A stretch of 64,000 nucleotides of DNA from contig NC_066593.1 in assembly GCF_905475345.1 (NCBI RefSeq), positions 5,474,274-5,538,273 of the forward strand, read 5' to 3'. Both the position numbers and the translations under genes were made by a program. This DNA comes from Vespula vulgaris (taxonomy: Eukaryota; Arthropoda; Insecta; Hymenoptera; Vespidae). Below the pieces are notes generated by a model that searched no databases, was not told the origin of the DNA, and worked only from the letters and a program-made list of their open reading frames with translations. Shown piece after piece: positions 1 to 12,300 of the stretch (position 1 is the first letter of the stretch; each line of letters opens with the position of its first letter).

Positions 1-208
1 TGCGAATTTAATCGTGCGATCTGTGAAGTCGAAAGAAACGCGGGGGAAAGAATAAAAAAAAAAGAAGTGAAAGATCCCACGCAAGCGATTTTGGCCATTT
101 TCAATTGTGGCGATCGTTGACGAGCGAATTTCCGAGGCTTCGACAGTGTGCTATGATCCTTTTAATGAAACTATAATTTTTTTATCGAAAAAAGAAATAA
201 AGTACAGT

Positions 209-255
<47 letters not shown>

Positions 256-1045
256 AAATACAGATCATTTGAGATAGTTCTTTGTTTCCTATTAATCTTT
301 TATTTTTACAATGTAGTGAAAAAGAAGACGTTTCGATTGAAACGAAACACCGAGTAATCCCTCGTGATAAATGATAAAAATAAGAAAGTAAAAGAAGAAA
401 ATGAAAAAAAAAAGAAAAGAAAAGTATTAAGAGAAAAGCCTCGTTCAGGATGAGCAATTAATTCGCCGAAAGACTGAAGGTGCTGAAGATATAGAGAGCG
501 AGCTCGTCCTTGAAAAATATCCTCGTCAATGACCGCTCGAAACACCGTTGAAAAATCAAATTGTAGCATCGAACAAAGCCTGGCTAGAATACTCAATGAG
601 ATACTGCTTTCGAACTTATAATAAAAAAAGATCAAAATTGATAACAAGTATTTTATTCGTCGACTACCCACGCATCTCCGTAAATATATAGTAAGTATGT
701 TATATTATTATCACAATGATAATGTATAATCACATCTTTAGTATGGAACATTACTACATAATTTTATGAGCAATATTGTTTTAATAGATTTTTTTCTAGG
801 CTCTACGAGTTACAATTTTCTTTTTATTTCGTAACCAATAAAAAAGAAAAAGAGAATAACTCGCATCGTAATCTCGAATTTCGTGTATATCTTAAGAGAT
901 CAATCATCGAGAGATCGTTTTAACTCCTACAATAAAAATTCATTTCTCGTAATACGGCATATGAGAATCGTCGAAAGTATAAAAAAATACACATCGACGT
1001 GAATTTCTTTCCTTTGTGAATCTCGTAACGAGATTACTTAATTAA
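1..1045. other. Intergenic, no gene seen
   Basis: No open frame here resembles a known protein. The open frames present are short, low-complexity and rich in Phe and Leu from poly-A/T tracts. The stretch holds a GA microsatellite at 215-250 and lies 3' of Gnmt, so its right end probably includes the Gnmt 3' UTR. Confidence 0.6.
215..250. repeat. (GA)n microsatellite
   Basis: Uninterrupted GA dinucleotide run of about 18 units in non-coding DNA. Confidence 0.95.
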
Positions 1046-2629
1046 CTAGTACTTTTCCAGCACGTGAATGTAAAATCCAGGATTCTTGATCATATCCATT
1101 GGTTTAAAATCAGCGTATATCGTATGTTTTGCTTTAAATCGAAATGCTTCTGCAAGCATATCGCTAAAAACGTTCAATCTGTGAGGATAATATGATAACC
1201 TAAATTCGTTAACGTTTTCTGAATTGTTTTTGTTTGTTTTTTCATCGATAGTAATCATGTAGTCCAGAGTCACGATTGCTGGTTTGCCTGATATGAATAG
1301 TACTGATGTTTTTATATTAGTCATGTGTCGACTCTGAAAAAGATGTATATTATTATTATTATTATTATTATAAAAAAATTATCATATTAAAAAAATTATC
1401 TTAACGATACTCACGTTATAGTATATACATTTGGGTGGTGTGCTACCGGTTTGTATAATATAATCGTAATTCCTGTGATCGATCAAAAACAATCCACCTG
1501 GTTTGACACAACGTTCGAAGTTAGCAAAGGCTTGTCTAAAAAATAAATGTTATAAAAGAGATTAGGTATACGAAGAATATCATTTATTTATTTATTCAAA
1601 ATCATGAAATTATTTATGTAGATAATTTACTTTTGCTCTCTCTGATCGCCAAAGGAGTCGGGCATGTGTGCAAAACTATTTCCAAGGCAAATAACAGCAT
1701 CGAAACCGTCTCCAATTAAATGACTGATATCCTTATATAATGTCAACCAATTTGCTTCCTCGATCACTAAAAAAGAAAAAAAATAAATCGAATCAGAAAG
1801 ATAGGAAGAAAGAAAATTATTTGTTATCGAATCAGAAGAAAGTTATCAAAGATTTATTAACAATTATTATAAAAAAAAAAAAAAAAAAAGAAAATGATGA
1901 AACAGTAGTTTGCGATAAAGATTGACCTCCGTCGATAACATACCGACCCTTTCCTTAATAATATTTATCTACTCAGTAGATAAGAAAGTACGATATGCAT
2001 ATAATAGAAATATTTTCATCAAGCACAATAACGGATAAATATTATCTCATAATACACATTTCACAATAATCTCGTAAGTGTCTTCATGACGAATCGATCA
2101 CAAGATCTATTGAAATTTCTTCAGATTTCAATTTTAATTTCTGTTCTAATTGAAAAATTAAATTTCTTTTCATTTTTAAAATTTCTACTTACAGAACGTA
2201 ATATCAAAAAAAAAAAAGAAAAGAAAAAGATTCGAATGAACGAAGAAAAAAATTTGCGAACGATAAATAAGAATTTACGAAGATATCTTTCTTACCCCAA
2301 TTATCGAAAGCTGGTTCCTTTCTTCTCTCCCATCTGGACTTGAGAGCATATTTGAGCATTTTATCGGAAGCATCAACGCTGACGACCTCGAAGCCTTCTT
2401 CAAGGAGCATTACCGAATCTACGCCTGTACCACAGGCAACATCCAAGATTCTATGGCAACCTTTCTTCTTAAGGAGACCCACCAAAAAGTCCCGATAATT
2501 TTGTGTCCTCTGATTTTTATCGCCGATGAAAACCTCCCATACTTTGGCAGCTTTTCCATCGGCATATTGATCTCTTACACCCTCCGCTGGTGTACCGAGC
2601 GAACGTGTTAAAAAGACTGAATCCACCAT
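1046..2629 (-). CDS. Gnmt: Glycine N-methyltransferase
   Basis: Cytosolic SAM-dependent enzyme that methylates glycine to sarcosine and buffers the SAM/SAH ratio. Four exons on the minus strand: 2296-2629, 1631-1766, 1415-1535 and 1046-1333, all with GT-AG borders, giving 292 aa; vertebrate GNMT is about 295. The N-terminus MVDSVFLTRSLG and the DQYADG segment are family signatures. The SAM-binding motif I reads ILDVACGTGVDS, followed by the acidic loop VVSVDASDKM. IDHRNYDYI and the C-terminal FRLSYYPHRL also match the family. I chose the ATG at 2629 because it aligns with the family start; an in-frame ATG nine codons upstream (2656) lies next to a possible UTR acceptor. The gene stands alone, with no operon-like context. 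Confidence 0.95.
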
Positions 2630-2712
2630 CCTGATACTTTGCTTTTTGATATTCAAATATAACTGGAAAAGAAAATGAAAGATCAGTTTTTCTTACGAAA
2701 TTTTTACTATCT

Positions 2713-2769
<57 letters not shown>

Positions 2770-5738
2770 CATATATATATATATATATATCGATTTCACT
2801 TTCTTTCGTTGATCTATTAAAAAAAAAAAATCATTCTATCGAGCGATAACCTAAAAGTTCAAAGAGAAACAACAAAATTTATTTAATTTTTTCTTTCTAT
2901 CCTATCATTGTGTAACACAAACAAATTTTTTCTTTTTTTTTTTTTTCTTACTTTTTTCTTACGATAATATACATATATGTCTCCGATACAAAGAAATAAC
3001 ACGTAAATTTCGTTTTATCTATAACGTTAAATTCAAGTAATCCGCGCTTCGCCTATCAATCATTAATTCAATAGAAATCATTCCACTATTTAAAACTTAT
3101 CGTTATATTAAGAAACGTTAATCGATTAAAGTGCATACTTCATTAGTCTCAACTCAAAGAAAAAAAATAATTCTATTCAAGTGTATTCAATGATATTTCG
3201 AAAAACAGTAAGTGATTTGATATTATCATACATTGGGATTATCCGTATGAATTATCGAAAATTTGTATATTTTTAAGAACCACTTGTGTGCGTGCCTCAA
3301 AATTATCTTTTCGTGTTAATTATCTTACACTTTATCGCGTCATCTTTAATAGTAAATATTAACATCTTTTACACTTACTACATGAATAAATAAGACGATA
3401 TTTTTCAACTTATCATTATATCGCAAATATTATCATACATACTCAATGATTTTTAAATAAAAAAAAAAAAAATGAAAAATGAAAATCATCTAAATCACGT
3501 AATATCTTATATATTCGCAAACAAGTCATTAACATGATAATAATAGATCATTATTATGGAATAAAACTGATCGATAAACGATTGTTTAATTTAACAATAA
3601 ATCAATGATTAATTTGATTAGGATACTTTCTGAATTTATTTCGATATAAAATCCAAGCACTAATTGTAAAAATAAAAAGTATTGATTTTTTGTGAAAAAA
3701 TATTAAAAGAATAAAAATAAAAAAAAAAAGAAAAAAAATAAAATATTTTTTTGATTTATAACGTTTGGATTTCGTACCTATATGTTCTCGTTAAATATTG
3801 TCCACTTACGATACTTGTTTATTTCTTTCTGATATTGATATTATTACGATAAGAACTAAGAAATTTTATGAAAACTTCACTGAATCTTGATGAAAACTGA
3901 AGAATGAAATGCTCACCAGACACTTATATATACTCTGACAAATTGACACTCTCTTGCGTTGCGTGTAATGAATATATGTTAATCACGAATGATCGATTCG
4001 TAATATGATGTAATAATTTCCTTTTCTTACTAGATCAATCTTATGCTCGATAAAATGTTTTTGAATACGTAATAATGTTCTTTTTTCTTTTCTGAAACGA
4101 AGTGTAATCTTTCAAAATAATTCTACAGAAAAATATATTTAAATTATCAAGTTTTGATATCAATGCGCATCGTATGCATGTAACAACAAATTAACCAATT
4201 TTTCAACTTTCGGGATAAAAATGATTACAGAAGGAGATAGGCTCGCGCGCGCGCGATTTTTAACCGAGTAACATCACCCTTTTTGAACTTCAAAAATGAT
4301 TCATTTCTATTTATAACTTATATTAAGCTTTATTAAAACAGAGTCAAAAATTTATTTTCAAATAAATTAATTATACATTTGATATTATATTCTATATCGA
4401 AAGACGAACTACCATACATTCTTTATCAACATAATATGTTTACTTTTCAGATAAATATCTAATATAGGAAACTTATTTATATTTATGTTTTTCTGCCTTG
4501 TGCTAATCAAATAAAACGTATAGCAATATGATATTGTAATATAAAAAAATATACTTTCAATAAAATACAGAATACATATAAGAGTTTATTTCTAAACTTT
4601 ATTCACAATACAAATGTTAAACTTAATAGAGATTACAAATAAATATACTTGAAATGTATGTCTCTTGAAAATTATAGAAATCATTTTTGAAAATTCAATA
4701 TACAATGTATTACTGTAAATTCTACAAAGTAATACTAAAAGAATAATGTATCTAAATTAATGCTAAATCATGTCGTTTGTAATATTCACACATAGGCAAA
4801 TGAAGCACACGATGTGACAGATTAAATTCACTTGATCTATATATATATATAAATATTTATATGTTATCAAGTATCCCATATGTTATAACATTAACAATTT
4901 AAGTACAATTTTCTACTTCTCGCTTTAACATACCGTTCATCCATGTTAAAGTTTTAAAATTGTGATTTTAAAAGAAATTATCCTTAAATTGACATAAAGT
5001 TCTATATAGAAAGGACTTCAACTACACAGTATTTGCTTAGATAATAATCGATACAATCTCTCTAAATTGGCAGTTTTTTTGTAGTTTAATATTCTTTCGA
5101 GATAAACACAACTTAACGAAGTAACACAAGCGGATGATCTCAGAATATATTATTTGATGTGGTAATGATTTTGTGAAAATTAAAAACTTAATAACATATT
5201 TAATATATTTCTTAAACAAAATTTTAATTTTTAAATAATCTATTCAATAATCTTTCTTTCAGATTATATAAATCTGTAAAGTTGTAAAGTTATTTTATTA
5301 TCTTCCAATGTAATCTCAAATTTTAAAATAGACAAAAGATCGATCTTTCATAATCTATTATATTAAGTCACATATACCGAAATTATTATTTTACTAAAGT
5401 CATTAAATTATTTATTTAGCAATGTACAGATTCTGATGCATTCGTGCTATATTAAAAAGTAGTGTGATTAAGGTATGATTTTTATGAATAATGTAGGTTT
5501 TTTTTTACAAATCAAATTTACCACAAGCACATCATGAATTATGCGCAAATGTTTAGAATGTGCATAATAATTCATCTCTGTAACTGCGAAACAGTTTCTT
5601 AAAAACACTAGTGGGGTGTTGTTTATTTCTTTGTTTTGAAACTATTTTAATATTGGATGAATCTTAAACTATATCACTCAATTGTAGTTATTTTCTCTCT
5701 GCATCCTTATGTGCGATCCATTGCAGACATTCCTACCC
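2630..5738. other. Intergenic: Gnmt upstream region and ZNF706-like 3' side
   Basis: No supported coding region in about 3.1 kb. A CT microsatellite (2716-2766) is followed at once by an AT run (2771-2790), just upstream of Gnmt. A plausible 5' UTR intron acceptor for Gnmt lies at about 2665. An alternating CG run sits at 4241-4255. The rest is AT-rich with homopolymer tracts, and the right end probably carries the 3' UTR of the ZNF706-like gene. Confidence 0.6.
2716..2790. repeat. (CT)n followed by (AT)n microsatellites
   Basis: A CT run of about 25 units (2716-2766), a four-base spacer, then an AT run of ten units (2771-2790). It lies less than 100 bp upstream of the Gnmt start codon, so it may fall in the promoter or 5' UTR. 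Confidence 0.95.
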
Positions 5739-6059
5739 TCATATATTTTTTAAATCATCAGGTAGTTCATTTTTAGGATGTTTGTTCTCAAAATGTTGCT
5801 TGTAAGTCTTTGGATCTGGCATCTGAGCCTAATAAAAAATAATAAAACATAATTTCATTTAGATACAACTGTAAAATTTTTACCTAAAATTATAAATAAC
5901 ATCTAATATTCTTACCTTGCAAACCGAACATACATGAACTAATGCTTTCTGCGCTGCCTTTTTTTGTTCATTCGCACTATGTCCTTGTTGTTTCTTTACT
6001 TTAGCAGCTTTTTCTGCTGCTTTTGCTTGGGATTGTATTTTTTGTTGTCCACGTGCCAT
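5739..6059 (-). CDS. ZNF706: ZNF706-like small zinc-finger protein (4F5/SERF-type N-terminus)
   Basis: Two exons (5916-6059 and 5739-5828) give a 77-aa protein; human ZNF706 is 76 aa. The N-terminus MARGQQKIQSQ and the following Lys/Ala/Gln-rich basic segment match the 4F5/SERF-like part of the family. A single C2H2 finger follows, with CSVC, then FKQHF-type spacing (YKQHFENKHP) containing both zinc-binding histidines. The intron falls just after the CxxC pair. The role is poorly defined: vertebrate ZNF706 is linked to repression of pluripotency genes and SERF-like proteins to amyloid modulation. That is family knowledge and is not shown here. The gene lies between two long spacers, with no linked neighbour. 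Confidence 0.93.
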
Positions 6060-8306
6060 TCTGTATCAGAAACATATAAATTTATTATAAATAAATTGTA
6101 TAAATATTTTTGTAGATCAAAGAAATACAAATTCACGCGAGAAAAGCATAAGATCTGATACTTTTCAATAATTATTATTCAATCATTATGATAATCAATT
6201 AAAACTTATTTTATTGCACACCTTTTGAAACACCTTTAATAAAAGAGCAGTCAACCTAAAAAAATATATAACTGAAATAACAGCTGTATAATCACATATA
6301 TGAATGATCTGTTACAAATCATTCCCATAATAAAAAGGTATTAATATTTATTTGTATGTTCGATCGTCTTCTAATCTTAATACATAACAATGACAAGATT
6401 TCATACATGGAACAAGCAAACTTTCTAGAAATGTTTTATAGAGCAGATCGAACGAATAAAATCACATACCTGCCAGAACTAAAATGAACGTATTGGATCC
6501 TTTCTTCGTTGATGAAGTCAAATTTATTCGTTTAAAAAAAACAAATGGCAGAAATCTCGAGATCTCCTTTGAAAAGAAATTTTTTATGCGTTATGTATCG
6601 CGTAATTTTTGTTAGAAAAATTTAGAAGATGATCGAAGTGAAAGAAAAATTATTCGAAATACTGTAAGTTCTCTTTGAAAGTGTACACGTTCTCCGATGG
6701 TCTCGTAGAAACGAGTACGTACATATGTATATACATATATACATACACAAACGTGAAATAATCCAGAGAATCGTGAAACGCGGATGCGCTACAAAGTGTT
6801 AAGAAAGACCTCGAAGAGACAATTCGCGATTTGTGTCTTTTCACTCTCTTTACCTTTCTTCTTTTTATTTCATTACCACTATAAATTCTTATCGACGTTG
6901 TTATTATTAAATATTAAATTAAATTGTTAACGTTGCAAAAAAAGAAATATTTTGCTTAGCTTTAGCATATAGAATTTCATTCGACGATATACAATAAGAT
7001 GCGCTTCTACACTCGCTTCTGCGTAAAACCATGCTAAAAAGTGACCAATCAACCACGGATCAACCATTCTCTTCTGGGGTCAATGCACTCCTATAATTCA
7101 TTACTGAATAATTTCATATAAAATTTGTTTTAATTATAATAATATTATTTTTTTTTTTAACATTAATTTTTTATAGAATTCAAAATTTTTTTTCTGTAAC
7201 TATATGCAGCCATCTTCATTGTTAATTATTATTTTTTCCACGTACACGTCTCTTTTTTATTACGTAGTTTTATTTTTTTATAGAAATTTTTCTCTTTCTT
7301 TTTTATTATTCTTTAATACATTTTCTTCAATCATCTTTTTATATCGGGAACTTTCATCTTTAAATAATATTTTTTAAATAATATTCATAGAAATTCGGTC
7401 TCATGTAGTAATCGATTGTAATCCTAAAAATCCACCTATCAGTGACTGCATTTCATTATAGGTCATCTCTGATTGGTTAGCGAAAAATATTTACATACAT
7501 AGTAATATTGTGATTAATTATTTTAAACTTATTAAATTTGTTAAAGATGAATATTATTTTAATACAGAGTATGATTAAATAAATCACAATTTTTCAATTT
7601 CATGTAGAATATATTGAAAACGATTGGTTTCTTTCGTATCTCGAAAGACGACATCCAATGAGAATTGTTCTATGATAGCAAATGCCCCCTATATCAAAAA
7701 GGAAAGTACATCTTATTTGGACATTTTGTATTTTTAAGACATAAATCGTTTGTTATATAAATTCTAATCAAAATTTTTTTGTTCACGATAGAGGTAATAT
7801 TTTATTATTAGACGAATATTTATAATATTATGATGGAAGTTATTTTGACATTGTTCTTATTAGATATTTACCATAGGATTATATTTATTCTTTGAAGTTT
7901 TTAATTTCTAGTAACAAATATTATATATTTAATAAATAATGGTGATATCAATAAGACGAATAAAATTGTTTAAATAAGCAGTATTGTGAATCATTTATTT
8001 AGAAGAAAAAGTTTTTGATCTAAACATGTTTTTCTAGTGTTTTCTATGACGTGACGTCACGTCAAATCGATGTAATCGTGCATTTCTCATTGTAACATCA
8101 TAATCATTGGATGTATACGCGCCGAGCGGAACTTATACGATATTATTTACATTAAGTATAAACTGCTTTTTTTTTCATTTGGATAAAAAAGAAAAGATAA
8201 TACTTCGTTGGTTCTTCATAAGTAATTGCATCAGATAATCTTCAGTGTATTTGAGAATACATCAAAAGAGAGTACGGCCATATTACTTTTAGGAACGCAG
8301 AACTGG
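6060..8306. other. Intergenic between divergent ZNF706-like and UBR5
   Basis: About 2.2 kb of AT-rich spacer between two divergently transcribed genes, with no protein-like frame that I could support. It should contain the promoters of both genes. Notable is a perfect 18-bp palindrome at 8047-8064. A locally GC-richer patch at about 8115-8140 (cgcgccgagcgg) may mark the UBR5 promoter. Confidence 0.55.
8047..8064. promoter_or_regulatory. 18-bp CRE/ATF-type palindrome upstream of UBR5
   Basis: The sequence TGACGTGACGTCACGTCA is its own reverse complement. It holds a full CRE octamer TGACGTCA (8052-8059) flanked by two TGACGTG half-sites of the type bound by bZIP factors (CREB/ATF, ATF6, XBP1). 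It lies about 360 bp upstream of the UBR5 ATG, so a promoter role is plausible but not shown. Confidence 0.5.
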
Positions 8307-8380
8307 ATGTTTCCTTCAGAAACATGGCTGAAGAACATCGTTTCGCTGGTGTAGTGAAATTCTGTGTACACAAGTTTTAA
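8307..8380 (+). promoter_or_regulatory. Two overlapping upstream ORFs in the UBR5 leader
   Basis: An ATG at 8307 opens a 15-codon frame ending with TAG at 8354. A second ATG at 8324, in another frame, opens an 18-codon frame ending with TAA at 8380. The second stop lies 40 nt before the UBR5 ATG at 8421. If the transcription start is upstream of 8307, both could lower or condition UBR5 translation. The transcription start itself was not identified. Confidence 0.4.
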
Positions 8381-8420
8381 GATATATTTCGGCTAGAAAA
8401 GCGTACGATAATAAGCTAAA

Positions 8421-9323
8421 ATGACCTCGATACACTTTGTCGTTCATCCTTTACCGGGTACCGATGATCAACTTAATGATAGGTGAGTCGACGCATTCCT
8501 TACGCTATCGTTAATGTATCTTTTAGAATGTCTGCTGACTATTCTATCATGGAATTTAATCCGTACTACCTCTTTTTTCATGCGTCACCTCGAACTATCG
8601 TAACCATTATAGTTCGCATTTTTTTTAATCTACTCGAACGAAACATTTCCTTCTTATTTTACTTTAGAGAATTATTCGTCCCGATTTTCGAATTTTTCTA
8701 ATTCTATTTATCAAGAAGACATTAAGGAAAAATTGAACAATACGTTAATGAACACCATTACAAATTTAATTTTGCGCAATTTCGATTCACTTATATACTA
8801 TGTCATATATATTCTACTAAATGAATCATAATAGTATAGTTCACTTTATATCATTACTAAGTATGAGTTGCACAAAATTAACACATTTTTTTTAAGAAAA
8901 AATCTAATACTTAATATATTTATGAAGTATAGATAAATTCTACAGTATATTTCTAACACATTACTATAAGAAACTACAATTAATGATCTTATATCATAAT
9001 TCTTAATGATTGTGTTAAGTCTTGTTACAATCTGTTAAATTGTATTATATTTGTATGCTTCTTTACTTTTTTTCTTATTCTGATAGGTGGTAAATATTTT
9101 GATATATATTTATTTATTAATGTAAACACAAAAATGTAAAAAAAAAGTAACAATTATTTTTATTACTATTATATGTATATTTCATGTAAACTAATTAATT
9201 ATTTTAAAGTATTTATTACATGCATTATTTTCATATATATTATATTATTATATAATGCTCATATATAGAATTTTGTTGATTGTTTTTCATATTTTTTTCT
9301 GATTAGTTATATGTCAAATATTA

Positions 9324-9374
<51 letters not shown>

Positions 9375-12300
9375 GAATCAAAAATATATCATGCAACCAT
9401 TTTCATAAATTCATTTTTTCTAAAATATACTATTCATTAAATAATTGTATACATTTGATAGTTATTACTATCAAGTGTATATTATTTTTGTATTTGTCAT
9501 CAAATTTTTATTTTACCAAATTTGTGCTAAAATGTAAGTTTAAATATTTTAAAGATATAAAATATTTATTATTATACAAAGGAAAGAAGTAGTTTTATAA
9601 TATTTTTTATTTGAAAATTAGTATGTATTATAATTTATTAATTTTTTTATTTAAGGTTGAAAGAAGTTGCAGAGAAGATCAATAGGTATGGGTATGTTAC
9701 ACCGCCTGCATTTAATGGATTAAAAGTTTCCATAAAGCGTATTGTGGTTGGGCCAACTCATATAGCATTACTCACAGAGGACAACAGAATATGTCGTGTT
9801 GCATTTACAGTATTGTCTGACCGACTGGATTTAAGTAAAAATGAACCTAATAGAAAGTATGCATTGTGGTTCTATATTCGAAGAAAAATTAAAATATTTA
9901 ATAAACTGAATTCTTTTAAAACTGATACCTGTATGTTATATTATTTCAGTACAACCAAAAGTCATGTTGGAAATTCTAACTCTGCTCCAAGTGGTAGCGG
10001 AAGTAGTGGAAGTGGTAGTAGAGCAGGTATTTCTCGTTCAAGGGCAAGGATCATGAGAAGCAGTTCTGCTATTCGAGGTGGTAGTAATAGCGGAAGTAGT
10101 GGCGGCAGTGGTAGAATAGGGCCTCCAGGAGTGATCATGGGAAGTGGAAGTGGTAACAGCTCACGTCCTATTGCTTCAGTTCCTGCTCCATTTGTACCAG
10201 AAGATTTGATATCTCAAGCTCAAGTAGTACTACAAGGAAAAAGTCGTAATTTAATTATCAGAGAATTACAGGTTATTATTTTACAATATGATTATCAATT
10301 ATCTTATGATGTGATGTAAATTAAAATGTAATATATTTTTGCAGCGTACAAATTTAGATGTGAACTTAGCAGTGAATAATCTTTTATCACGAGATGATGA
10401 AGAAGGCGATGATGCCGATGATGCAGCAGATAGTTATGTACCAGAAGATCTTATATCCTTATTAGATGGAGGCTTTAGTAATGAACATTCTGTTATAATT
10501 GATGCAGACTCTATGTTTTCTGAGGATATGTTTGGCTATGCAGGCATAAGACAGTAATTAATTTGATTAGAACTCGAATTCAATTTATATACAGTTATTA
10601 AAAAACAGATATTGTATTTTTCAGTCGTGGAAGTTCTTCGCGAAGACTCGGTAATGACAGAGAAGGGGAACGTTCGTCTGAACGTGATAGAGATCGTGAT
10701 AGTTTTAGTAGATGGAGAGATCGTCAATATTATGGACCACGACGTTGGTTAGAAACTGCTTTAAAAGATTCTTGGGAAAAAGATCCTGGTAAACATATTT
10801 TGATCTGCATACATAGTTTTTATATATTTCTTATATTATATATATTTTTTGTTTTAGTAATAAAGAAAGTATTAAGTAAAAAAATAATTTTGTTTATTTC
10901 TATTTGTTTAGATAACAAGAAAAAAGAGTTAGCTTCTCAAAGTCCTTTGTGGATATCAGAAGAACTGGAATGGTGGCACGAACGTAGTAACGAACCTGCA
11001 CCACGTTATGTTCAAATTGCTGCTCTTTACAGCGAATTGATAGCTGTTTCCACTTCCGGACAATTATATCAATGGAAATGGTCTGATCCTGAACCTTACA
11101 AGCATTTAGAGGTAACTAAAATTATATACACATATCATTTTATAATTTAAGCAAGGAAATGAAAGACGATACGATTAATACAATTTCTATATTTAGAATC
11201 CAAATGTTCATCATCCAAAAACTATACCACTAGCATTAATGACAGAAAAAATAATTAATATATCAGCAACAGCAATTCGATGTTCTGTTAGTACAGAAAG
11301 TGGTAAAGTAGCTACGTGGTTAGACGAACTTTTGGGACATGTTGCCTCTCGTCTGGAACATCCAGCACAGGCTTTTACTGAATTTACATTGGACAAAATT
11401 GTATCACTTCATACATGTGCATTATATACTGTAGCAAAACTTGAAAGTGGTGCATTGTATTGGTGGTTAGTAATATTATATATTCTTTATTGATTATTTA
11501 ATTTATTAAGAGAAACTACAATTAATCACTTTTTTTCTCCTCTTCAAATAGGGGAGTTTTGCCATTTTCTCAACGTAAAAAATTGTGGGAGAAATATAAA
11601 GCAAAATCACGCAAACACAGACCATCCACAGTGATATCAAATGACATCAGTTACGGTACACACGTTTGCATGAAAAACAGTCCAATGTATCAACCTGGTG
11701 CAATAGGTAAATTATTCAATATGTTTTGATAATAAAGTTAATATAGAATATACTAGAGAGTCTCATATATGTTTTTACAAAATATGCTCTCTTCTGATAG
11801 GATTTACAATAGCCAATGGGGTACCAAAGGTAGGACAATTGTTATCAGCAGCTTGGAATTTAGACGCAACTTGCAGATTTAAAATATTACCAGCTGGATC
11901 ACATTTACCTAATTCGAATTTTGATAAACGCGAATCGAATGGAAATGGAAATACTTCAATAAATAAGTCAAATCATAAAGAAACAGCTGATCGGCTCGAT
12001 ATGCCACCACCTCCATCGCCTGCTTCCAGCACATGTAGCGACACAGGTAGCATCACAACGAGCCATAAAAGACAAAAACGTTTAACGCCTCGAAACGAAG
12101 GAGAAACTGAACGAAAGGATGAAGAAGATTGGCAATTGAAAGACGTGGTTTTTGTAGAAGATGTCAAAACTGTTCCTATTGGAAAAGTCATTAAAGTTGA
12201 TGGCTGCTATGTAGCAGTTAAATTCTTTTCAAAAGATTCGAAAGAGAAGGAAAAAGAGACTAAAGAAAAAGATTTCAGTACATCTGACTTTAAAGATTTA

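Noticed and set aside
306..671. 121-codon minus-strand open frame near the left edge
   Set aside because: Low-complexity, Phe/Leu/Ser-rich translation of poly-A/T and GA tracts, with no splice partners and no family resemblance.
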